A DNA stretch of 64,000 bases, from NCBI RefSeq assembly GCF_002209355.2, contig NZ_CP106855.1, positions 806,001-870,000 on the forward strand, written 5' to 3'. Source of the stretch: Bdellovibrio sp. SKB1291214 (lineage in GTDB: Bacteria > Bdellovibrionota > Bdellovibrionia > Bdellovibrionales > Bdellovibrionaceae). The position numbers and the translations under genes were made by a program. The notes beneath the pieces are model-generated. The model was not told where the DNA came from and searched no databases. It saw only the letters and a list, made by a program, of their open reading frames with translations. How positions within the stretch are numbered: position 1 is the first letter of the stretch; every line of letters starts with the position of its first letter. Shown piece after piece: positions 8,140-16,197 of this stretch.

Positions 8140-8751
8140 ATGGCTGACTCCGGCAAGATGCTTAAGAAACTCAAAAAGGCAGCAGAACATTGTCGCGATT
8201 GCGATTTGTATAAATATGCTACTCAGGTTGTTTTCGGAAACGGGAATCCAAAAGCCTCTTTGATCATCGTCGGCGAACAACCGGGCAATGAAGAGGACTT
8301 GCAAGGAGAACCCTTTGTGGGACCCGCTGGCGGAGTCTTAAGGAAGTGTTTAGAAGCGGCTGGAATTGATATATCCAGTGTCTATCTGACCAATGCCGTT
8401 AAACATTTTAAATTCAAAACTGCAGGCACCGGAAAAAGACGAATCCACGACAAACCCAACACGGCTCAAATCAAAGCGTGTCATCACTGGTTGCAAGATG
8501 AAATAATGACGATTCATCCGCAAATCATATTGGCACTGGGAGTGACAGCTGGTCGCAGTGTCTTGGGAAGAAATCCAACGATTTCCCAAGAACGCGGTAA
8601 GGATTTGAATGAAGCGGATCAGGGCCCATCAATTTACGTAAGTTGGCATCCCTCCGCCATATTACGAAGTCCCGACCGAGAAAAATCGGATCAGCTCCGG
8701 AAAGAGCTGATTCAGGATCTTAAAAAAATCGCGAAGCTTTTCAATATTTAA
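8140..8751 (+). CDS. udgX: UdgX-type uracil-DNA glycosylase (uracil-DNA crosslinking)
   Basis: 203 residues from this ATG. Family 4-like uracil-DNA glycosylase fold: CRDC near the start and ACHHWL later fit Fe-S cluster cysteines, followed by the GEQPG motif with NEEDLQGEPFVGPAGG and TNAVKHFKF. KRRIH is the hallmark of UdgX, whose histidine attacks C1' and leaves the enzyme covalently bound to the abasic site. SWHPSAILR is the C-terminal motif. In Mycobacterium smegmatis UdgX this reaction gives a tight covalent complex; here it is inferred from the conserved loop. A GTG at 8074 is an alternative start, but ATG 8140 gives the usual family length. Convergent with cmk, 27 bases apart. Confidence 0.9.
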   Translation: MADSGKMLKKLKKAAEHCRDCDLYKYATQVVFGNGNPKASLIIVGEQPGNEEDLQGEPFVGPAGGVLRKCLEAAGIDISSVYLTNAVKHFKFKTAGTGKRRIHDKPNTAQIKACHHWLQDEIMTIHPQIILALGVTAGRSVLGRNPTISQERGKDLNEADQGPSIYVSWHPSAILRSPDREKSDQLRKELIQDLKKIAKLFNI

Positions 8752-8778
8752 AGCGCAGAAGAAAAAATTTCCCAGCGT

Positions 8779-9432
8779 TTAGATTTTAGTTTTTACGAAG
8801 GCTTCGACTTTGTCGACAACCTGATTCAGATCCAACTCTGTGGAGTCTAATTCAAAGGCATCAGCTGGGATAGTCATGGGGGCCACTTTACGAGTGGAGT
8901 CTTGATGATCGCGTTGTTTTTGAGCTTTCGCCATATCGCCTTGATCAAGACCTAATTCTGTCGCGCGACGAGCGGCTCTGTGAGCGCTTGATGCCGTCAG
9001 ATAAACTTTCGCTTCTGCTGTGGGGAAAACAACTGTTCCGCAGTCACGACCTTCTGCAACCAAACCAGATTCACCTGCGCTGCAATTGCGTTGAGCATCT
9101 AAAAGAGCTTTACGAACTTCAGGATAATGGCTGACTTTGGATGCAAAGTTACCCACGTCTTCGTGAGCGATAGAATCTGTGACATCTTCATTTTGAAAAT
9201 AAACACGCGTGCGATCCGGCTCCATACTCACGCTCCAAATTGGATTATGAGTCAATTCAGCCAATGCTTTCACGTCATCAAGATCAACATTCAATTGGAT
9301 AGCGGCATAGGCCAAGCCACGATAGAACGCACCTGTAGAAACCCACTTCCAGCCAAGACGGCGGGCAAGTTCACGGCTCACTGAAGATTTACCAGATGCC
9401 GCAGGTCCATCAATCGTAACTACTAATCCCAT
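8779..9432 (-). CDS. cmk: Cytidylate kinase
   Basis: 217 residues. It phosphorylates CMP and dCMP. Walker A is GPAASGKSS at the N-terminus, with the STGAFYRGLAY segment for CMP binding, and VAEGRDCGTVVFP matches the family motif GRDxGTVVFP. The lid/C-terminal part has RRATELG and a Q-K-Q-R-D-x-x-D-S-x-R-x-x-A-P series, as is typical. ATG 9432 is preferred over GTG 9438 because GGAG lies five bases before the ATG and overlaps the GTG. It follows hisC in the same direction with a 41-base gap, probably one operon. In many proteobacteria rpsA comes next; here rpsA is 5.5 kb further on. Confidence 0.96.
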   Translation of the reverse strand: MGLVVTIDGPAASGKSSVSRELARRLGWKWVSTGAFYRGLAYAAIQLNVDLDDVKALAELTHNPIWSVSMEPDRTRVYFQNEDVTDSIAHEDVGNFASKVSHYPEVRKALLDAQRNCSAGESGLVAEGRDCGTVVFPTAEAKVYLTASSAHRAARRATELGLDQGDMAKAQKQRDHQDSTRKVAPMTIPADAFELDSTELDLNQVVDKVEAFVKTKI

Positions 9433-9473
9433 TTCCACTCCAAAAATCCAATCTACACGAAACTTCGAAATTT

Positions 9474-10619
9474 CTAAACTGTTGGAATCGGTGTTCCAGC
9501 AAGAACAGGAATTTCTTTAAGCACTTCTTTCAAAGCGGCGATGGCTGCTTCGTTTTCATGCTCAAGCCCTACACTCAAACGCATGTGCGTTTTAAACCCA
9601 TAGTTCAAAACAGGACGCATAATGATCCCACGACGAAGCAAAGCTTCATTGACTTTAACTGCATCACGAAGCGTGTCAAACATGACGAAGTTACCTTGGG
9701 AATGGATGTACGGCAGGCCTAATTCTTCTAATTTCTTGTAGAAGTAATCAAGCCCTTTCCAGCAAATTTGCTGCGAGCGTTGAAGGAATTCTTTATCTTG
9801 CAGAGCCGCATTTGCAGCGACTTGCGCTAAATCATTGACATTAAAAGGCTTGCGCACGCGGTTAAACACCTCAACAACAGTTGGAGGGGCAATCATCGCA
9901 CCCACGCGGAAACCCGCCAGGCCATAGATTTTTGAGAAGGTGCGCAAAACGATTAAATTGTTATATTTGTTAATATAATCCTGAGCAGAAGCGTAATCCT
10001 CAGCACGCACAAATTCGTTGTAAGCCTCGTCGAATATGATCATGACGTCATCGCGATTTCCTAAGCGTCCTAAGAAAGATTCAACCTGCTCTTTAGATGC
10101 ATAGGTCCCCGTTGGATTGTTTGGGTTCGATATAAAAATTAAACGAATGTCGTATTCCTTATGGTGAGCCATGAAATAATCAGCAATGGCGTCCAAATCG
10201 AAAGCGAAACCTTCTGTCAAAGGAACCTTATGGATGATCGCGCGATTCGCTCCAGCGCTTACTTCATAAGCATTGAACGCTGCAACTGAGGTCAAAACAC
10301 CTTGTTTGGGCTCGCAGAAAATGCGAGTTAACAAGTCGATCAGCTCGTCGCTGCCGTTTCCGATAGCCAGCATATTCGTTTGAAAGCCCCAAAGCTTTGA
10401 GATTGTTTGTAAAAGCTCATAATGGGAAGGATCTGGGTAAAGATTTTGGTGATCGAGTGCCTTTTTAACAGCTTCCATAGCTTTCGGGCTGGGTCCCAGA
10501 GGATTTTCGTTACTCGCCAACTTGTATACTTTCGACAAGCCATATTCACGCTGTGTTTCTGAAATTGGTTTACCCGGCTTGTAAGGTACAAGATTTAAAA
10601 TTTCTGGAGAAATCTTCAC
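9474..10619 (-). CDS. hisC: Histidinol-phosphate aminotransferase
   Basis: 381 residues. A PLP enzyme of fold type I that converts imidazole-acetol phosphate to histidinol phosphate; HisC homologs next to cmk may also serve aromatic amino acid synthesis. Visible: LVPYKPGKP at the N-terminus, SNENPLGPSP, YPDPSHYELL, GNGSDELID, NPNNPTGTY, DEAYNEFV, and the PLP lysine in RTFSKIYGLAG followed by FRVG. Length and order are standard. The start is GTG at 10619 with AAGGA seven bases upstream. First gene of a hisC-cmk operon, divergent from the HyuA-like gene. Confidence 0.93.
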   Translation of the reverse strand: MKISPEILNLVPYKPGKPISETQREYGLSKVYKLASNENPLGPSPKAMEAVKKALDHQNLYPDPSHYELLQTISKLWGFQTNMLAIGNGSDELIDLLTRIFCEPKQGVLTSVAAFNAYEVSAGANRAIIHKVPLTEGFAFDLDAIADYFMAHHKEYDIRLIFISNPNNPTGTYASKEQVESFLGRLGNRDDVMIIFDEAYNEFVRAEDYASAQDYINKYNNLIVLRTFSKIYGLAGFRVGAMIAPPTVVEVFNRVRKPFNVNDLAQVAANAALQDKEFLQRSQQICWKGLDYFYKKLEELGLPYIHSQGNFVMFDTLRDAVKVNEALLRRGIIMRPVLNYGFKTHMRLSVGLEHENEAAIAALKEVLKEIPVLAGTPIPTV

Positions 10620-10712
10620 GTAACAATCCTTTTCTTATAGGGACTTCTTTGCTATATCTGATCGCCTAGCTTTAACACATTCTAGTGCGATTTCAATAGA
10701 GAGCGTTTAAAA

Positions 10713-12092
10713 ATGCAAAACAGTTTCATGTTCGGGGTAAGTGTTGGTGAATCCTTCGCAGAATACATTCTGTGGGACGGGACTAAAACAATTGCTGCCA
10801 AACGCGCCTACCTGTCCCGTGAGAATTTAAAAAATTCTCTTCAACAATTTGTTTCTGCTCACAAGGATAAAGCTGTTTCCAAAGCTTTCGTGAGCTTAAG
10901 AATTTCTGAAAAACTCATGGACTATAAACTTTCTGGTGCTGTGGCTCATGTTACGACCGAAGGTTTTGAAAACTGGTTGGAACTTCGTGGTTGCTCGGGT
11001 TCGGCGTTAACGTCTGAAGAATTGCATTTCTCTGTTCGCGAAAGAATCCAAGCTTCCGGTCAAGTGGTTCACGCTTTAGCCAATGAAGAGCTTGAAGGCA
11101 TCGCAGCCAAACTGCAATTGATGGAAATCAAAAAAGTATGCTTGCACTTCCTCCACGCAAACATCAACGCAGTTCACGAAAAACAAGCCCAAGATTTTTT
11201 CCAAGCAAAAGGCATCGAAGTTTTCGTCCCTGAAAAAACCGAAAATCAAGACGAAGTCACACGCTGGCGCAAGAACGCTTTAAATGCGACCATTTCAAGC
11301 TTGTTCCAAGACCTAAAAAAGGATTTGGTTGAAGGATTTAAAGAATCCGTTTCTGAAGATAAAATCTATTTTATAGGCGCCGAGGGAGAGGTTTTCCAAA
11401 ATGAAAACCATAAACGTGTGGGCAGTCTTTTCGCCTCTTACAGCGCCCTGGGTTTCCAATACCAAAATGACAATGTCGATGTTCTCCATTTGGGTCTTGA
11501 AGACTTCGTCTTGATCTCTCCCAAATCTTGGAGTGCGATCTGGGAAAGTCCTTGGGGCAAAGTTGAAAATCGCAGCCTCGCTATCCGTCAGTTGGCGGTT
11601 CAGCCGACGCAAGCTTTGGCACTCAATGATTTTAAACATTTTGATTTCGCTCAACGCTCGGAGGGCTGGGAACCTGGTCCAATGAGTTTCGGCCGAGGAC
11701 AGAAACCAACGATGATGGATCTGTGGTCTGAGAACGCCAAGCTAGGAAAAACGGAAGGTCTTGAAGACCGCATGGTTGCTGCTGGCGTTCAAAAATTCAA
11801 AAACTCTCTGCTGACTTTGATTAAAAATAGTTATGATCGCAATCTGGAAGCGGGCTCGGTGATTAAAGATTTGCAAAGCCTCAGTATGCAAAAAGTGGTG
11901 ATGGAATCACTGATGCATCGTCAAAATAAAAAAGTAAAAGTCACAGGTCCCCTGGCTGACATGTTTGCCAACGGATTTAAAAAAGACCCGAACGCTTCTT
12001 TTGATAAAGAGGATTTCGCTGAAGCTCGCGCCGTGATTGCTGTCGGCACCAATGCGGTCGCCAATACAACTAGCACGAAGGCAAAGGTTTAA
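10713..12092 (+). CDS. Divergent hydantoinase A/oxoprolinase-like protein
   Basis: 459 residues against 520-700 for usual HyuA. Family marks remain: MFGVSVGESFAEYILWDG aligns with the N-terminal GxDxGGTFTDxVLxDG phosphate loop, and EPGPMSFGRGQKPTMMDLW aligns with the ADPGPACYGRGG-PTVTDA block near the C-terminus. The key residues of the loop are changed (D to S, GGT to GES), and the middle DxGGTSTD element reads LGLEDFVLIS. ATP-dependent ring opening is therefore unlikely, or the chemistry differs. It is cytoplasmic. Two bases separate it from the HyuB-like gene, so the pair surely works together as HyuA/HyuB subunits do. No strong ribosome site precedes ATG 10713. Confidence 0.72.
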   Translation: MQNSFMFGVSVGESFAEYILWDGTKTIAAKRAYLSRENLKNSLQQFVSAHKDKAVSKAFVSLRISEKLMDYKLSGAVAHVTTEGFENWLELRGCSGSALTSEELHFSVRERIQASGQVVHALANEELEGIAAKLQLMEIKKVCLHFLHANINAVHEKQAQDFFQAKGIEVFVPEKTENQDEVTRWRKNALNATISSLFQDLKKDLVEGFKESVSEDKIYFIGAEGEVFQNENHKRVGSLFASYSALGFQYQNDNVDVLHLGLEDFVLISPKSWSAIWESPWGKVENRSLAIRQLAVQPTQALALNDFKHFDFAQRSEGWEPGPMSFGRGQKPTMMDLWSENAKLGKTEGLEDRMVAAGVQKFKNSLLTLIKNSYDRNLEAGSVIKDLQSLSMQKVVMESLMHRQNKKVKVTGPLADMFANGFKKDPNASFDKEDFAEARAVIAVGTNAVANTTSTKAKV

Positions 12093-12094
12093 TT

Positions 12095-13513
12095 ATGTCC
12101 TATCAAATCGAACTTTTCCATTCTTTGCTTTCTGACTTCCTTCAAGGTGAAGCAGCCCTGATGACGACTGAAGGTGACGTACTGTCTTTGCGCGGGAGCA
12201 ATCCCGTTTCTTACGACACCTTGGTGAAAGCGGCTCGCACGGTGACTAAATATTTAAAACTCGCTGAAGGCGATATAGCCCTATTAAATGACCCTTACAG
12301 CGGGGGTACCACTCTAGACGAAATTACCTTCATCATGGCCGTTTCCGAAGACTTAGTGTGGGTCAACCGTCGCCCGCTAGGTAAATATCTAAAGCTTGTT
12401 AAAAGCGTCGAGGAAGAGGGGCTACGTATTCCTCCCACTCCCCTTCGTCAAAAAGGTCAGTTGAATGAAATGATCTTGGGTGCCATGAGTGCCCATCCCG
12501 CTTGTCCACCACAGTTTACGGAATGGGTGAAAGCGCAATGCGCAGAAATGATCGTTAGTGCTCAGAAACTTCACGATACGATTGAAGGTACGGGGCTTTC
12601 TGTGACCGGTGACTTAATCGAAGAGTACGTGGGTCTTTCTAAAAAGCTGGCAGTGCAAAGAATTTCTGAAAAAGCTTCCGGCGAAACTCGCGTGGATGTG
12701 GTTTTAGATAGCGGCGAATTGCTGCGTCTGAACTTGGAAATTCAAGACGGTAAAGTGGTGATGGATTTTGGGGGCACATCTGCAGCAAAAACGTTGCACC
12801 TAACAGAGTCTGCGACTTATGGCGCTTGCTTCCACGCGATCAGCAAGTTTTATGGTTTTGATAAATACTCGAACTCTGGTTCGTTCTCAGTTTTGCAAGT
12901 CACCAAACCTGCAGGTTGCTGGTTGATGGCAAAGTACCCCGCTTCTACACTAAAAGGAATGACTTGCGGAGTAGCGGCTCTTCAAACGGCCATTGATTTG
13001 GCCTTGAACAACATCCACAATAAAAACGAAAAAGCCTTAAGCTCCTATGCTCCCCTAATGTTGCAACTGAATCATGGCGCTTCCCAGGCCTTTTTGAATA
13101 TCGAAGGTGGTCAAGGTGCCACTCAGGATCACGATGGACAGGGCGCCCACATCGAAGGCCTATCCATTGAAACTTTGGAAAGACAGTTGCCCGTGCACGT
13201 TCAGCGTATGGACCGTCGTCATTCCAACGGCGGTAAGGGGAAGTATTCAGGCGGTCGCGGGTTGATCTTTAAGGTTGAAGCTTTGGAAGAAATCGAAGCC
13301 TCATGGCTGACAGATATGACTTTGCATCGTCCCCGTCTTCCAAAAAGTTGTTCTCATGGGGATCCCTGTGAGGTTACTCTGGAAAATGGTGATTCGACAA
13401 AAAGCTTACCTGTACTGGGACAGCAAAAAATCCATAAGGGTGAGGTCTTAAGTCTGTGCTCCGGGACAGGGGGCGGATATGGTCGCGCCGAAACGAAAGT
13501 TATAGTAGAATAG
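12095..13513 (+). CDS. Divergent hydantoinase B/oxoprolinase-like protein
   Basis: 472 residues, shorter than the usual 510-580. HyuB marks are clear: NDPYSGGTTLDEITF (family NDPYxGGTHLPD), DFGGTSAAKTLHLT, GGQGATQDHDGQGAHIEG, and NGGKGKYSGGRGLIF near the end. The histidine of GGTH, expected to help bind the metal, is T here, so the site seems changed in parallel with the HyuA-like partner. AAAGGT six bases before ATG 12095 overlaps the end of the upstream gene. Substrate unknown; hydantoins, 5-oxoproline and acetone/acetophenone carboxylation are the known family uses. msrA follows after 25 bases and may be co-transcribed. Confidence 0.78.
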   Translation: MSYQIELFHSLLSDFLQGEAALMTTEGDVLSLRGSNPVSYDTLVKAARTVTKYLKLAEGDIALLNDPYSGGTTLDEITFIMAVSEDLVWVNRRPLGKYLKLVKSVEEEGLRIPPTPLRQKGQLNEMILGAMSAHPACPPQFTEWVKAQCAEMIVSAQKLHDTIEGTGLSVTGDLIEEYVGLSKKLAVQRISEKASGETRVDVVLDSGELLRLNLEIQDGKVVMDFGGTSAAKTLHLTESATYGACFHAISKFYGFDKYSNSGSFSVLQVTKPAGCWLMAKYPASTLKGMTCGVAALQTAIDLALNNIHNKNEKALSSYAPLMLQLNHGASQAFLNIEGGQGATQDHDGQGAHIEGLSIETLERQLPVHVQRMDRRHSNGGKGKYSGGRGLIFKVEALEEIEASWLTDMTLHRPRLPKSCSHGDPCEVTLENGDSTKSLPVLGQQKIHKGEVLSLCSGTGGGYGRAETKVIVE

Positions 13514-13538
13514 AATGACTGCTTAGAGGAGGTTTTCC

Positions 13539-14036
13539 ATGAAGACAGAAGTCACGTATTTAGCTGGTGGATGTTTTTGGGGTATGGAGGACCTACTTCG
13601 CAAACTTCCCGGCGTAATGAAAACGGAGGTTGGATACATGGGCGGTACCACTCAAAACGCCACTTACAACCAAGTTAAAACGGGAACGACGAATCACGCA
13701 GAAACGGTGAAGGTTGAATTCAATCCAGATCAGTTATCCTTTGAAAACCTTCTGCTTTATTTTTTTAAAATTCATGATCCGACGACCCTGAATCGCCAAG
13801 GCAATGACGTCGGAACTCAATATCGCAGCGAAATTTTCTATACATCTGAAGAACAAAAAGAAACTGCTCAGAAAGTTATCGCACGTGTTGATAAATCCAA
13901 TGCTTGGGGTAAACCCGCCTCGACGGTGGTCGCTAAAGCTCCCGAGTTTTGGTCTGCTGAGGGCTATCATCAAGATTACTTATTAAAAAATCCGGATGGC
14001 TACACTTGCCACTTCGTTCGTAAAGTCGATTTTTAG
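13539..14036 (+). CDS. msrA: Peptide methionine (S)-S-oxide reductase MsrA
   Basis: 165 residues. It reduces the S form of methionine sulfoxide in proteins with thioredoxin-recycled cysteines. GGCFWGME holds the catalytic Cys near residue 13; LPGVMKTEVGYMGG, NHAETVKVEF, FFKIHDPTTLNRQGNDVGTQYRS and EGYHQDYL are the family blocks. There is no signal peptide, so it is cytoplasmic. A strong AGAGGAGG lies six bases before ATG 13539. It sits behind the HyuA/HyuB-like pair and is followed by a strong bidirectional terminator. The resolving cysteine is likely C in YTCHF near the C-terminus. Confidence 0.96.
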   Translation: MKTEVTYLAGGCFWGMEDLLRKLPGVMKTEVGYMGGTTQNATYNQVKTGTTNHAETVKVEFNPDQLSFENLLLYFFKIHDPTTLNRQGNDVGTQYRSEIFYTSEEQKETAQKVIARVDKSNAWGKPASTVVAKAPEFWSAEGYHQDYLLKNPDGYTCHFVRKVDF

Positions 14037-14055
14037 TATCTTCAAAAACAGAAAC

Positions 14056-14085
14056 AAAAAAAGGTCCCCCGGGGACCTTTTTTTT
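14056..14085. terminator. Bidirectional terminator between msrA and a convergent lipoprotein gene
   Basis: A-run, AAGGTCCCC/GGGGACCTT stem with a minimal loop, and a T-run on both strands (seven A before, eight T after). It serves msrA on the plus strand and the lipoprotein gene on the minus strand. Confidence 0.9.
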
Positions 14086-14151
14086 ATTCAACAACCAGCC
14101 AGATTCTGTCGGAGTGCAAATCAGCCCCGACGAAATCAGTCTGCAAGTATT

Positions 14152-15156
14152 TTATTTGCGGAATTCCTTCAGCATATTTATCAGCTGCTGCTGTTTTTCT
14201 GCTTCGGCAAAACTCACCTTGGTAGTGCCTCTTATTACTTCCATCTTATCGATTAAACGTGCCACCTTGGAATCAAGTTTTGGCTCTTTACCGATTTTAA
14301 TCAAAAGCTCTTTCGCGGCTAAGCCCTTTGCTAACACTTCCGTGCGAAGATATTCAACTTGCGTCGCACTCATGACAGATGTGTCCAGCTCCCAGCCTAA
14401 TAACAATGTCTTAGCTTGTGAAAAAATATTCTTATCCCCGAGCTGAGTCATCATATCAATGAACATCAGCGGGAACATGTTATAGCGAGCTTGCAACAAC
14501 TGAATCGCCTTATCTTCATGAGCTAAAATTTCGCGCACATAACCTGTTTGCGGATATTCACGCGGAGCCTGCAGTGCCTCTTCTATCATGCTGTACATTG
14601 TGACCAGCTTGTCGTTATGAAGCCTTGCAACGTTGTCTGATTGTTTGCGGTTCATTTGATCCATCGTGATCGCCATGGCATTAAATGCTGCCGCACGATT
14701 TTCTTCAGAAGTAATATCCTTGGGATCTGGTTGAGCTAAAGGATTCACAGAGTTGTCCCGAGCGGCAAGCTCTTCGATTTCCATAAAGAATTCTTGCGCC
14801 GCTTGCTGTCCCAAAACATCACGCTTTACCAAAGCGGTATCTTGGCCAATGCCATTCCACAACTGGAACTCGAAGGACATAAAATACTTGGTGGCCTCGG
14901 AGACCTTTTTAAACATTGTCGGAGCTTTCATAACTTCGTTATAAGCCTCGCGACGCAGCTGAAGGGCATTTCCCTGGCGAAGAGCATCGTAAAGCTCGTC
15001 AGTGGCCGCCTTAAGATCGCCCGTGCTTTGCTTCATATCCTCTGTGGTGTCGCTCATTTTCACCGTGGCATCGTGCATTTCATCGACCTTTTGCAATTCA
15101 GAACATGCAGCTGTCGCCAGTAATAAGAAGCTCGTAAAAACGATGTTATGTTTCAT
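14152..15156 (-). CDS. Lipoprotein with coiled-coil N-terminus, unknown function
   Basis: 334 residues from ATG 15156. The signal peptide ends in the lipobox TAAC (Cys about 17). A heptad-like region follows (about residues 20-65, e.g. MKQSTGDLKAATDELYDAL), reminiscent of envelope lipoproteins that keep distance or form oligomers. The rest is helical with no known catalytic motif. An upstream ATG at 15183 exists, but the signal peptide starts at 15156. The family is not recognised. It stands alone, ending at the msrA terminator. Confidence 0.8.
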   Translation of the reverse strand: MKHNIVFTSFLLLATAACSELQKVDEMHDATVKMSDTTEDMKQSTGDLKAATDELYDALRQGNALQLRREAYNEVMKAPTMFKKVSEATKYFMSFEFQLWNGIGQDTALVKRDVLGQQAAQEFFMEIEELAARDNSVNPLAQPDPKDITSEENRAAAFNAMAITMDQMNRKQSDNVARLHNDKLVTMYSMIEEALQAPREYPQTGYVREILAHEDKAIQLLQARYNMFPLMFIDMMTQLGDKNIFSQAKTLLLGWELDTSVMSATQVEYLRTEVLAKGLAAKELLIKIGKEPKLDSKVARLIDKMEVIRGTTKVSFAEAEKQQQLINMLKEFRK

Positions 15157-15384
15157 AAATACATCCCGGTGTGGTGTGTTCACTTAGTATACAAATGACA
15201 TTTTCAGTCACTTTGGTGGAACACTAATTAGCGGTATTTTCTCTCTCATTCCGCAGGGAGCAAAAACTCCAAGTTTAGTGCCAACAACCAGTTACATCTC
15301 CGTAATATCGCAGTTTGAATTGGAATCTTGCGAAAAGACACGGTAACGAATTAGCAGGCTGTAAGTTTAGAGGGGCGACTGGAA

Positions 15385-16197
15385 ATGAAACTACTGATTA
15401 TTGCAATGATGCTTACAATCGGATTCCGATCATCGAACGCGATGGCGGACACGATTCTGGTTAGATCAGATGCTTGGTGTCCGTATGTCTGTGACAGCGA
15501 AAAAGATCCCGGTTACATGGTGGAAGTGGTTAATAAAATTTTTGAACGTGCCGGCCACAAGGTAAACTTCTCCATGGTTAATTGGGCTCGCGCCGTCAGC
15601 GAGACTCGCAGAAATAAAGCAACTGCCATTGTTGGCGCGAATTATAACGACGCACCTGACTTTATTTTCCCAACTAAAACCTTGGGTCACGGTCAGGATT
15701 TCTTCTTTGTTAAAAAAGATTCCACATGGACCTACAAAGGGTATTCTTCTTTAGCAGGTAAACGAATTGGCGTGATCAACGGCTATGCTTATGGTGGCGA
15801 CATGGATCGCATCATCAATGAAAACAAAGAAATCTTTATCTCGATTTCTGGTGAACACCCGCTTGAACAGATTTTGAAAATGATCGAAAGCAAACGTTTG
15901 GATGCTTTTATTGAAAATCAAACTGTACTGCGTACGAATCTTTCGAACCTAGGATTAAGCCCTGACGAATACAAACCCGTCAGCACTCAGGTGGCAAATG
16001 ATGCGAAACTATTTATCGCATTCTCACCTTCCAACAAAAAGTCAGAGACCTATGCCAAGATCTATACGAAAGGGATCACGGAAATGCGCCAAAACGGAGA
16101 GTTGAGTCGTATTTTATCAAAGTATGGCCTGACAGACTGGGATCAACAGGAACAGCAAGAAGCTGCCCCTGCCCCGACGGCAACGGCGACTAAATAA
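15385..16197 (+). CDS. Periplasmic substrate-binding protein, family 3 type
   Basis: 270 residues. Signal peptide to about residue 21 (ending NAMAD). Domain order fits the bacterial extracellular solute-binding protein family 3: ILVRSDAWCPYVC at the N-terminus, GYMVEVVNKIFERAG, LAGKRIGVINGYAYG, LEQILKMIESKRLDAFIEN, and a C-terminal ILSKYGLTDW. Such proteins bring amino acids or related polar ligands to an ABC importer or serve as a sensor. No permease or ATPase gene is next to it, so it is an orphan. A short Ala/Pro/Thr tail ends the protein. The 3' end overlaps ilvA by 8 bases on the opposite strand. Confidence 0.85.
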   Translation: MKLLIIAMMLTIGFRSSNAMADTILVRSDAWCPYVCDSEKDPGYMVEVVNKIFERAGHKVNFSMVNWARAVSETRRNKATAIVGANYNDAPDFIFPTKTLGHGQDFFFVKKDSTWTYKGYSSLAGKRIGVINGYAYGGDMDRIINENKEIFISISGEHPLEQILKMIESKRLDAFIENQTVLRTNLSNLGLSPDEYKPVSTQVANDAKLFIAFSPSNKKSETYAKIYTKGITEMRQNGELSRILSKYGLTDWDQQEQQEAAPAPTATATK

